Shown here piece after piece: positions 14,923 to 21,210 of a stretch of DNA of 22,251 nucleotides (the stretch's first letter is position 1; each line of letters starts with the position of its first letter). This DNA is from a virus, in IMG/VR virus record IMGVR_UViG_3300032323_001912, positions 1 through 22,251 of that record; one strand, given 5' to 3'. The position numbers and the translations under genes are program-made. The notes under the pieces are model-generated. The model saw only the letters and a list, made by a program, of their open reading frames with translations, did not search any database and was not told where the DNA came from.

Positions 14923-15486
14923 ATGGGAAAGAAAGGGGTTTCAAAATATTTTGGGATATTAAAACCGGGTGATAAATTTGGAGAATGGGAAATTTTATCT
15001 GATGTGTTCGTTGATAAGGAGTCCCGTGTAAATGCAAGATGCTCGTGTGGATATGAATCAAGTCCGAGTGTATTGACGATTATAAAAGGAATATCTACTC
15101 GTTGTTGGAAATGTGGTTATAGTAGAAAGATGGAAGAAAATCCCGCATGGAAGGGGTATAAAGAAATACCATACGGTTGGTTTAGTAAATACTTTGAAAG
15201 AAATACAAAAAGAGCGGGAAAAAGATTTGGAGACATTACCATCGAACAAGTCCACGAATTATGGATAAGTCAGGATAAAAAATGTGCTCTAACTGGTTTA
15301 CCGATAGATTGGATAAAACGTGAAGATGGTGTTTCTTGTTCAATAGATAGGATAAGTTCAGATGGAGAATACACAATTGATAACATTCAACTTGTTCACA
15401 AAGACATCAATCTTATGAAAAACCATTTTGACCAAGATTATTTTATTCAGATGTGTAAATTAGTTTGCCAAAACAATTTGCAATAA
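14923..15486 (+). CDS. Free-standing HNH homing endonuclease
   Basis: 187 residues. The ATG at 14923 is 6 nt after GGAG; the ATG at 14917 touches that site and is rejected. The N-terminus has GEWEILSDVFVD and a zinc-ribbon-like set Cys40, Cys42, Cys61, Cys64, as in many phage HNH proteins. The C-terminal nuclease shows KCALTGLPIDW (121-130) and SIDRISSDGEYTIDNIQLVH (140-159) with Asp142, Asn154 and His159, then INLMKNHF. This fits the phage HNH group with D-R-I...G-Y-T...N-I-Q. It sits just after the ribonucleotide reductase gene, a classic location. Translation is probably gated by the inverted repeat at 14855-14916. Confidence 0.87.
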   Translation: MGKKGVSKYFGILKPGDKFGEWEILSDVFVDKESRVNARCSCGYESSPSVLTIIKGISTRCWKCGYSRKMEENPAWKGYKEIPYGWFSKYFERNTKRAGKRFGDITIEQVHELWISQDKKCALTGLPIDWIKREDGVSCSIDRISSDGEYTIDNIQLVHKDINLMKNHFDQDYFIQMCKLVCQNNLQ

Positions 15487-15488
15487 CC

Positions 15489-15495
15489 TATTTAT
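15489..15495 (+). promoter_or_regulatory. TATTTAT motif
   Basis: CCTATTTATCTA, 47 nt before the ATG at 15542, just after the HNH stop. Its flanks fit the extended motif less well. Confidence 0.35.
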
Positions 15496-15541
15496 CTAAC
15501 AGGGAACTAATCCCGAATATTATACAAACAGGAGAAACGTT

Positions 15542-15718
15542 ATGACAAAGCAAGAACTCTATGAGCAGATCACAAACCTGTTCAACGAATTCACCGTCGG
15601 ACACAATTCAAAGTTCAAGAAGGGTGCAGGAGACGCTCGTAAGGCGTTGGGTGCTATCAAGAAGTTGATTACACCTTACAACAAGGCATCTGTGTCTGAA
15701 GGCAAAGAATCCAAGTAA
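15542..15718 (+). CDS. Small basic protein, possibly histone H1/Hc1-like
   Basis: 58 residues: begins MTKQELYEQITNLFNEF, then KFKKGAGDARKALGAIKKL and a Ser/Lys tail. The K-x-G-x-G-x2-ARKAL-x2-IKKL pattern is like the small histone H1/Hc1-like proteins of Bacteroidota and some of their phages, which bind DNA. The match is short and by eye. AGGAG lies 7 nt before the ATG. The next gene starts 5 nt after the stop. Confidence 0.6.
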   Translation: MTKQELYEQITNLFNEFTVGHNSKFKKGAGDARKALGAIKKLITPYNKASVSEGKESK

Positions 15719-15723
15719 AGCAA

Positions 15724-15924
15724 ATGAAAGAGGAAGATTACTATATAAACGAAAACGGGAAGGTGGTATTCACAGAAGAGTACCACCTTCGCCGTTCATT
15801 TTGTTGCGGATCGGGGTGTGTATCGTGTCCGTATGAACCAAAACATACAAAAGGGGTGACGAATGTTGCGATTAGAGAACGAGGTAGATCCGAAGATAGT
15901 TCAACCCAAACATCTGAAGGGTAA
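15724..15924 (+). CDS. DUF5522-like small Cys-rich protein
   Basis: 66 residues. DYYINENGKVVFTEEYHL followed by RRSFCCGSGCVSCPYEP matches the DUF5522 pattern (G-x2-VFT-x2-YHL-x-RG-x-CCG-x-GC-x2-CPY) widespread in bacteria. The four cysteines (CC, GC, CP) could bind a metal. The family's function is unknown. The C-terminal ~23 residues are polar and unlike the family, and overlap the next gene by 62 nt in another frame. It follows the previous stop by 5 nt. Confidence 0.75.
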   Translation: MKEEDYYINENGKVVFTEEYHLRRSFCCGSGCVSCPYEPKHTKGVTNVAIRERGRSEDSSTQTSEG

Positions 15925-16072
15925 GAAGATTATTTTTAGACGTGGAGATGAGGTACTCATTTCAGAAGTTATTGTTATAGCTGAACAGTGTTTTGTTCGA
16001 TATTTTGGGATAACGATGGATATTACTCAAATGGACGGTTGGACGAAATTGCCGGTTGTTTCATATTTATAA
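15863..16072 (+). CDS. Hypothetical protein, 69 residues
   Basis: ATG preceded by AGGGG. The protein is beta-rich: KHLKGKKIIFRRGDEVLISEVIVIAEQCFVRYFG looks like a small SH3-like or OB-like barrel. It overlaps the preceding gene by 62 nt. It ends Ser-Tyr-Leu because its stop lies in a CATATTTATAA motif, the same ending as at 949 and 17759. I do not recognise the family. Confidence 0.55.
   Translation: MLRLENEVDPKIVQPKHLKGKKIIFRRGDEVLISEVIVIAEQCFVRYFGITMDITQMDGWTKLPVVSYL
16064..16070 (+). promoter_or_regulatory. TATTTAT motif before the first ART-like gene
   Basis: CATATTTATAA at the stop of the preceding gene, 40 nt before ATG 16110. Confidence 0.5.
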
Positions 16073-16109
16073 GTAATAAACGATATGAGGACATTATAGA
16101 GAAACAAAT

Positions 16110-16787
16110 ATGATAAAACTAAAATCTATACTGCAAGAAAAAGGTTCAGAATCTGTATTTCAAAATGTTGCATTTGGTCAAAAGACATCATACAATACCG
16201 ATGCAGAATCTATTGCAAAACTTCAAGGTAAAATTGGTGGTGAAAAGGATACAAAGATAGAAGCTGAAATAGCCAAGATCTTGATAGATTGGTTTCAATC
16301 GGGAATAAATCCATCTGCCGCCAAACAGCTCTACAAACATTTCGAACTGTTCAAAGATGCAAGAGAAAAGTACCCTAAAATTTTCAAACCGGCAACAACG
16401 GACGGAACCCTTCTGTATCGTGGTTTGAGTATGATGCCATCTAGTTTGAAGGATTTTTTCAAAAAGGGAACCCTAAAAAAAGATTGGAAGAAAGAAAAGA
16501 TCGGTACGAGAACATATATGGTTTCAAGTAAACCTGTTTTATATGTACCAGAAAATGATATTCAAAGTTGGACACCCAATAAATCAGTGGCATTGAGCTT
16601 TGCCAAGAGTGCTTTACTAATGACTAAACAAGATGAAAATTTCTTATTCAATCCGAAATTTATAGCATTACTGGCTACAATGGATGAAAAAGAAATTCTA
16701 CATTTTGGTAAAAAATACTCCAACCCGATAACGATTGCAGTTGAATTCGCTACATATACTGAATATGTAAAGTTCTATACTAAATAA
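16110..16787 (+). CDS. Putative packaged ADP-ribosyltransferase 1 (Alt-like)
   Basis: 225 residues. The leader MIKLKSILQEKGS carries I-L-Q-E at 7-10. The body shows the three-part ADP-ribosyltransferase signature in order: LYRGL with Arg104, QSWTPNKSVALSFA with Ser153-Trp-Thr155 (STS-type NAD-binding motif followed by the usual A-x2-FA), and DEKEILHF with Glu193-x-Glu195 (ExE motif of Arg-modifying enzymes). It would transfer ADP-ribose from NAD to host proteins. T4 Alt is packaged, cleaved near its N-terminus, injected, and modifies host RNA polymerase, so the analogy is close. The ribosome-binding site is weak (GAG). It is tandemly duplicated: the next gene begins exactly 714 nt later. Confidence 0.72.
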   Translation: MIKLKSILQEKGSESVFQNVAFGQKTSYNTDAESIAKLQGKIGGEKDTKIEAEIAKILIDWFQSGINPSAAKQLYKHFELFKDAREKYPKIFKPATTDGTLLYRGLSMMPSSLKDFFKKGTLKKDWKKEKIGTRTYMVSSKPVLYVPENDIQSWTPNKSVALSFAKSALLMTKQDENFLFNPKFIALLATMDEKEILHFGKKYSNPITIAVEFATYTEYVKFYTK

Positions 16788-16812
16788 CAGATTGTTCACA
16801 CCAAAGTAATCA

Positions 16813-16819
16813 TATTTAT
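16813..16819 (+). promoter_or_regulatory. TATTTAT motif very close to a start codon
   Basis: CATATTTATAG ends only 4 nt before ATG 16824. No Shine-Dalgarno is visible. A transcript starting here would be leaderless. Confidence 0.4.
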
Positions 16820-16823
16820 AGAT

Positions 16824-17492
16824 ATGATAAAACTCAAAGATATATTATCCGAAGCAGATACAGACCCGAAAACGGTGTTTGGAAATATTGCATTCGGTGA
16901 CGAAAGTGATGACGAATTTTATAAAAAGTTTGTTAGATTACAAGGTAAAACTGGTTCTGAAAAGAATACAAAGATCGAGAAACAGATATTCACACTTCTT
17001 GATGACTGGACAGGTGAATCTACTGGTAATATTGCGAACAAACTTTACAATTACGAATCTTTATTCCGAGCCGCATCTAAAAAGTTCCCTACTATTTTCA
17101 AACCAGATACACCAAATGGAACGGAAGTTTATCGTGGTTTGAAATATACGAATACTAAAATGACTTCTTTTGTAAAAAAGACATCAGAAAAAGATTGGAA
17201 ATGGGTAAAACTTGGCGGTATAGATTACGCAAAATATTCAAAACCGATAGAATATAATCCAGAACGTAATGTTCAAAGTTGGACAACTTCTAAAAATATT
17301 GGAAGTAGGTTTGGTGATTCTGCGGTTCTAATATCAAAACAAAATAACGAGTATCTGTTCAGTCAAAAAGCCATGCGTATCTTTGCTGGCGATGGTGATG
17401 ACGAAAAAGAAGTAATGCACTTCGGAAAAGAGTTTTCAGATGATGTTTTTATTGCATTATCAGTCATAGAGTTCAAACGACTCTTTAAATAA
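16824..17492 (+). CDS. Putative packaged ADP-ribosyltransferase 2 (Alt-like)
   Basis: 222 residues, a paralogue of the preceding gene. The leader MIKLKDILSEADT has I-L-S-E-A at 7-11, a better cleavage site than in copy 1. Catalytic signature: VYRGL with Arg104, QSWTTSKNIGSRFG with Ser152-Trp-Thr154, and DEKEVMHFG with Glu194-x-Glu196. The copies share IFKPxTxxGT before the Arg and the FGxxxAF region near 20. Divergence is substantial outside motifs, so targets may differ. Even the post-stop sequences match (AAATAACAGATTG), which shows a tandem duplication including flanks. No ribosome-binding site is visible, so it may be leaderless or translated by coupling. Confidence 0.72.
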   Translation: MIKLKDILSEADTDPKTVFGNIAFGDESDDEFYKKFVRLQGKTGSEKNTKIEKQIFTLLDDWTGESTGNIANKLYNYESLFRAASKKFPTIFKPDTPNGTEVYRGLKYTNTKMTSFVKKTSEKDWKWVKLGGIDYAKYSKPIEYNPERNVQSWTTSKNIGSRFGDSAVLISKQNNEYLFSQKAMRIFAGDGDDEKEVMHFGKEFSDDVFIALSVIEFKRLFK

Positions 17493-17531
17493 CAGATTGC
17501 CCACCACAAGGTAAATACATGGGAAGTTCGG

Positions 17532-17759
17532 ATGGCAATAGTAAAAAGACAAAAACTACGAGACAACCTCGCAAAAACTTGTTTGGTTTTAGGAACATTC
17601 TTCAATCCTCTTGGATTCGATGCGGCCTTTGCTTTCACTACAAAACTTACAGGAAGTTACTTCATTACAGACGTTATCTTCTATGGGGTTGCGCTGTTAT
17701 TTTTTGGATTTTATTTCTTACTTTCCCGTAAGAAAACAAAACCTGAACCATATTTATAG
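17532..17759 (+). CDS. Small membrane protein
   Basis: 75 residues with a basic N-terminus (KRQKLRDNLAK), a first hydrophobic segment around 15-35 (LVLGTFFNPLGFDAAFAF) and a clear transmembrane segment around 44-65 (ITDVIFYGVALLFFGFYFLL), then a basic RKKTK tail, so both ends are probably cytoplasmic. GGGAAG precedes the ATG. An overlapping frame starting at 17519 gives a less protein-like product and is rejected. It sits among the leader-peptide genes but has no such leader. Its end Pro-Tyr-Leu-stop is part of a TATTTATAG motif. A holin-like or envelope role is possible but unsupported. Confidence 0.65.
   Translation: MAIVKRQKLRDNLAKTCLVLGTFFNPLGFDAAFAFTTKLTGSYFITDVIFYGVALLFFGFYFLLSRKKTKPEPYL
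17751..17757 (+). promoter_or_regulatory. TATTTAT motif at the membrane-protein stop
   Basis: CATATTTATAGG forms the last codons and stop of the membrane protein, 34 nt before ATG 17791. Confidence 0.5.
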
Positions 17760-17772
17760 GATATAATCATAC

Positions 17773-17843
17773 TATTTTTTGGAGTATACGATGGAAATGA
17801 CTAAACAACGAATGATGAAACTTGCTGGTCTTTTGACTGAATC
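17773..17843 (+). repeat. 71-bp direct repeat, copy 1
   Basis: 70 of 71 bases identical to 18433-18503. It covers the T run, GGAG ribosome-binding site, ATG and the first 17 codons (the leader peptide), then similarity stops. Confidence 0.92.
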
Positions 17844-18384
17844 CACAAACAGTCTACCAATAAACGAAGTGTCTACTAGTGATTTAAATTCTACGATTAA
17901 ATATTTCACTGATTTTAAAAAACAAATGACTATTACGTGTGATCAAACCCTTGCAGCTTTGAAAAAAAGAAATCCGGATCCAAAAGAGGTTGCATCTATT
18001 TTTACTCCTCCGGCTCGTAAATTAACTAGTATTGATCCATTGATTAAGGATTGGGTACAATATTGTTTAAAAGGCAGCAATCGTCCTCCAAGTAGTGCTC
18101 CTATCTTTTCGGAAAAAAACTTTTCTCCTAACAAGATAAAATCAGTAATAAAATACTTTGAAGACATTAAAAAATATTCTATATCATCATCTGATAAGGC
18201 CATACTTGGACTTCAGAAAGTAAAATCATTAGGAAAAAAAGCAACCGATGATGATATTGAGATGGTACAAGATGCTTGGTCAAAGGACTCTTTCAAAATG
18301 CAGTCAATGGATTCTTCTTTTGAGAGATGGTGGGATTCTTGCGTAAATGAAATATTCTATTCTTTATATTCCGAGAATCAATAA
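17791..18384 (+). CDS. Leader-peptide protein 7, with a duplicated helical domain
   Basis: 197 residues. The ATG at 17791 lies 6 nt after GGAG; an in-frame TTG at 17779 overlaps that site and is rejected. The leader MEMTKQRMMKLAGLLTES ends in L-T-E-S, with a second site PINEVS near 23-28. The body has two related ~65-70-residue units: about 31-94 and 114-187, both starting IKYF-x-D-x-KK and ending with D-x5-W-x3-C. Each unit is helical. No known domain. The leader is almost identical in DNA to that of the gene at 18451, while the bodies are unrelated. Confidence 0.7.
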   Translation: MEMTKQRMMKLAGLLTESTNSLPINEVSTSDLNSTIKYFTDFKKQMTITCDQTLAALKKRNPDPKEVASIFTPPARKLTSIDPLIKDWVQYCLKGSNRPPSSAPIFSEKNFSPNKIKSVIKYFEDIKKYSISSSDKAILGLQKVKSLGKKATDDDIEMVQDAWSKDSFKMQSMDSSFERWWDSCVNEIFYSLYSENQ

Positions 18385-18432
18385 AATAGGCATAATGGTT
18401 ACAAGACTAAATTTTAAATTAATTGGGTAAAG

Positions 18433-18503
18433 TATTTTTTGGAGTATAAGATGGAAATGACTAAACAACGAATGATGAAACTTGCTGGTCTTTTGACTGA
18501 ATC
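18433..18503 (+). repeat. 71-bp direct repeat, copy 2
   Basis: See 17773-17843. One mismatch, in the spacer just before the ATG. Confidence 0.92.
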
Positions 18504-18834
18504 TATCAATGAGGCAGTAAAGGAAGTAAATTTTGGTAAAGATCCAAAGAGTTTTGCCAAGGGATATAGTGGTTCTTCTACTATGTGGAAAAACACAACA
18601 ATGTTTAGCAAGACAGATGCAATGAACATTATGAAACAGGCACTCCCTGACGGTTACAATGACTTCACACCTGAATTGATTGACAAATTACCAGCTGATG
18701 CAAAGATTCAAATTGCTCGCGAAGGTAGTGTTTGTCTTTATGTAAAAACAACTACAAAACTGAGTAAGGCTTCTTTGAAGGCAGATGAACTCGATCAAGT
18801 AGAACCAGGTCTATACCGAATTTGGTGGGACTAA
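18451..18834 (+). CDS. Leader-peptide protein 8
   Basis: 127 residues. Same leader as the preceding gene, MEMTKQRMMKLAGLLTES, here followed at once by INEAV, so L-T-E-S and I-N-E-A give two adjacent candidate sites. The body (about 25-127) is mixed alpha/beta: a KTDAMNIMKQALPDGYNDF helix region, then strands (AKIQIAREGSVCLYVKTT) and a final GLYRIWWD. I do not recognise the fold. The start at 18451 is fixed by GGAG 6 nt upstream; the in-frame TTG at 18439 is rejected. Confidence 0.7.
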   Translation: MEMTKQRMMKLAGLLTESINEAVKEVNFGKDPKSFAKGYSGSSTMWKNTTMFSKTDAMNIMKQALPDGYNDFTPELIDKLPADAKIQIAREGSVCLYVKTTTKLSKASLKADELDQVEPGLYRIWWD

Positions 18835-18851
18835 TACAATCGGAGTATAAA

Positions 18852-19679
18852 ATGAAATTATCATCAAGAAAACAATTACTCAAAGAAGCATCAACGATGT
18901 TGGAGTCTTTGCGTGAATCAAAGAAGAAAAAATCTTTGAATGAAGCGGTAGACTTTTCAATCATTGGTAGAATAGATGGATGGGATCTGAAGGGGCTAGG
19001 TAATTTTAGTTCTTTTGATCTTTCAAAGCCATATCATTGGAAGAGAATTATGGGAAAAAGTCCCACAAATCTTTCTGAAGAAGAATTGAAACAATCAATA
19101 CTTGATTCTGAAAATAGCATTCAATATGCAAACAAACTAATTATGCTGGCTAAACTTGTAAAGAAACAACTTCAAAATTTCTCATCAAGTGCTTCTTCTA
19201 TTTCAGCCGGTGAAAAGGCATTAGAAGGAAAACAAATCACGGTTCAACATATTGCAGACTTCTTGGAATCAATTTTCATAACTGATACTGCAAATCTAAA
19301 GAAGATTTTTGATATGTATAATGCAAGTATAAAAAAACACTATCCACGAGCAACAGAACTTTACTTGAAAAAACCATCCGATTTGAATGGTATTCCTAAA
19401 GTAAGACAAGGTGGTAAAGATATTGTGTTTCTTTATTCAAGATCAGACGGTAAGGATATTTTACAAGATGCACTCAATGAATCAGTTTTTGAATTGTTGA
19501 GACGGGAATATCCAGAAGTTGCACCTCTTCTTTTGATTCGTGGACAGACTTCTTGGTCTTATTCGGTAAAGAAAAACTTTATTGTTGGTGTTGTGAAATC
19601 AACAATTGCAAGTAAGCCAGCTATGAACAAAAATTGGAAACGTGTATTTGCAAAGTATGCAGATTGGTTAGAAGACTAA
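18852..19679 (+). CDS. Leader-peptide protein 9 (largest member)
   Basis: 275 residues. Starts at ATG 18852 with GGAG 6 nt upstream; an in-frame GTG at 18822 lies inside the previous gene and is rejected. The leader MKLSSRKQLLKEAS is followed by a Lys-rich spacer and KSLNEAV near 26-32. The body begins with FSIIGRIDGWDLKGLGNFSSF, then a long helical region, and ends with a Leu- and Arg-rich part (LLRREYPEVAPLLLIRGQTSW) and a KYADWLED C-terminus. No catalytic motif is recognised. This leader at the DNA level (ATCATCAAGAAAACAA) is closest to that of the next gene. Confidence 0.7.
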   Translation: MKLSSRKQLLKEASTMLESLRESKKKKSLNEAVDFSIIGRIDGWDLKGLGNFSSFDLSKPYHWKRIMGKSPTNLSEEELKQSILDSENSIQYANKLIMLAKLVKKQLQNFSSSASSISAGEKALEGKQITVQHIADFLESIFITDTANLKKIFDMYNASIKKHYPRATELYLKKPSDLNGIPKVRQGGKDIVFLYSRSDGKDILQDALNESVFELLRREYPEVAPLLLIRGQTSWSYSVKKNFIVGVVKSTIASKPAMNKNWKRVFAKYADWLED

Positions 19680-19705
19680 ATTTGAAAATGAATTGGGTAA
19701 CTAAA

Positions 19706-20053
19706 ATGAAACTATCATCAAGAAAACAACTACTTAGTGAGGCATCTCAAACACTTCAATCACTTCGTGAAGCTGAAGAAAAGATTAGCCAAAAAGTTGA
19801 AAACTCTGTAAAGAGAATGAGAGAAGCCACAAAAAAGGCAAATCGTTCAGAAGCTCTATTTGAACTCGCTAAACTTCTAGCAGAACAAAAGTATTCAAAG
19901 ATACTTGACCACACTGCTGAAATCAGAAAGATTGCTGGAACAATGCCTTATGGTATTCAACAGTATGAAAATGAATTGATGACAGAGATGTTAGCCAAGG
20001 CAAAACAAAGATTCAACGTGAAAGAATATGCCGCTATTTATTCGGCACTCTAA
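19706..20053 (+). CDS. Leader-peptide protein 10
   Basis: 115 residues. The ATG at 19706 begins MKLSSRKQLLSEAS, the family leader; an upstream in-frame ATG at 19634 lies inside the previous gene and is rejected. A SLREAEE stretch near 19-25 takes the place of the SLNEA second site. The body is helical and basic (VKRMREATKKANRSEALFELAK), suggesting nucleic-acid or protein binding. The ribosome-binding site is weak (GGGT). A strong terminator follows, closing cassette 2. Confidence 0.68.
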   Translation: MKLSSRKQLLSEASQTLQSLREAEEKISQKVENSVKRMREATKKANRSEALFELAKLLAEQKYSKILDHTAEIRKIAGTMPYGIQQYENELMTEMLAKAKQRFNVKEYAAIYSAL

Positions 20054-20073
20054 AAAGAATACATAGGTAAAAG

Positions 20074-20100
20074 AAACCCATCGTATTCGATGGGTTTTTT
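20074..20100 (+). terminator. Intrinsic terminator closing cassette 2
   Basis: AAACCCATCG / CGATGGGTTT, 10 bp with a TATT loop and a T run. The same ACCCATC...GATGGGT stem recurs at 21977. Confidence 0.92.
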
Positions 20101-20103
20101 GTT

Positions 20104-20131
20104 TTGTAATAATCCAAATTTTTTGTATATT
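20104..20131 (+). promoter_or_regulatory. Sigma70-like promoter of the methyltransferase gene
   Basis: TTGTAA, 16-nt spacer, TATATT. Only 6 nt separate the -10 box from the ATG at 20138, which predicts a leaderless mRNA. Confidence 0.6.
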
Positions 20132-20137
20132 GTTGTC

Positions 20138-21133
20138 ATGCAAAACATACATGATTACATAGAAAACCGTAAGAATCTAAAAGACATATCTGATGATCAA
20201 TTGGATGAAGTCATGCCGATTCTAGCAGAACAACTTTCAAAGTTGGATTATACAATATCTCACTCCGAGAAAGATTTGAGAAAGGATTGGTCTAATCTAA
20301 TCAATTATACACCAACTTCAAATCTAACAGCATCACAAGTTCGTCACGGAATAAAACTGGCAGAACATTTCTATCCAAACTTTTATAAGATAGAATCGAA
20401 TGGTAAGTCATTCCATACTGCGTGGAATCCTGAAGTCTTGGAGAAAGTTCTTCGTTGGTGTAGAACTGGAATGAGTGGGGTGTGGCTATCTTGGATAAGA
20501 CGTGCCGTTTATTTCTCGGCCGGTCTTACATCAAGTACAATGTATCGACCACATATTGCAAAGACTGCCTGTCTTATGTCAGAAACTCCAATGGGAACGT
20601 TATTAGATCCTTGTATTGGTTGGGGTGGAAGAATGTTGGGAACGGTATCTGCTGGTTGGGATTATATTGGATTTGATACCAACCCAGAAACATTCCAAAA
20701 CACACAACGTCTTGTAGAATTTCTTGGTATTCAATCAAAGGTAAAGTTGTTTCTCGATGATTCTATGAATATGGATAAGTATGATTTCGGTAAAGTCGAT
20801 ATAGTTCTAACTTCACCACCATATTATGATGTTGAGATTTACTCAGACTTTGATAACGGGCAATATACAACATTCCCAACATATCAATCTTGGGTTGATG
20901 GTTGGTTATCTCCACTCATCGGAAAAGGATTGGAAAGACTAAACGACGGTGGTATGTCTTGTTGGAATACACAAAATATGCCAAGTAAGAAAATGATGAT
21001 GATAGATGATGTGGAAAGAATACATAATAACTTCGGATGGAATCTTTCAGATACAATTGGAGTATCAAGTCCTGTTAGGAATTTGAGGACTGCAAATAAG
21101 AAGATTCCAGATACTACATTTATCTTCAAATGA
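20138..21133 (+). CDS. DNA methyltransferase (N4-cytosine or N6-adenine)
   Basis: 331 residues. ATG 20138 is preferred to one at 20090, which lies inside the terminator. The N-terminal ~120 residues are helical, probably target recognition. The AdoMet-binding motif is LLDPCIGWGGRMLG (155-168), with IGFDTNP (178-183) holding the acidic residue that binds the ribose. The catalytic motif is LTSPPYYDVE (224-233). TSPPY is typical of N4-cytosine and beta-class N6-adenine enzymes. It could protect phage DNA from host restriction or mark it. It stands alone, with no restriction enzyme nearby, between two terminated leader-peptide cassettes and with its own promoter. Confidence 0.85.
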   Translation: MQNIHDYIENRKNLKDISDDQLDEVMPILAEQLSKLDYTISHSEKDLRKDWSNLINYTPTSNLTASQVRHGIKLAEHFYPNFYKIESNGKSFHTAWNPEVLEKVLRWCRTGMSGVWLSWIRRAVYFSAGLTSSTMYRPHIAKTACLMSETPMGTLLDPCIGWGGRMLGTVSAGWDYIGFDTNPETFQNTQRLVEFLGIQSKVKLFLDDSMNMDKYDFGKVDIVLTSPPYYDVEIYSDFDNGQYTTFPTYQSWVDGWLSPLIGKGLERLNDGGMSCWNTQNMPSKKMMMIDDVERIHNNFGWNLSDTIGVSSPVRNLRTANKKIPDTTFIFK

Positions 21134-21165
21134 AAAAGAATGACCAACTTTATAAAATTTTTGTA

Positions 21166-21172
21166 TATTTAT
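21166..21172 (+). promoter_or_regulatory. TATTTAT motif before leader-peptide gene 11
   Basis: TTGTATATTTATAGTAAA (21161-21178), the same 18 nt as in the HNH hairpin loop; 39 nt before ATG 21211. Confidence 0.55.
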
Positions 21173-21210
21173 AGTAAATAGAATCATTTTTTTTGGAGTT
21201 GGAGTATAAT

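Noticed and set aside
15503-15517. GGGA-ACTAA-TCCC hairpin as a terminator after the HNH gene
   Set aside because: Only 4-5 bp and no T run; too weak.
17519-17731. Alternative 70-residue protein overlapping the small membrane protein
   Set aside because: Starts earlier with a passable AAGG, but the product is a basic, irregular sequence; the 17532 frame gives a coherent two-segment membrane protein.
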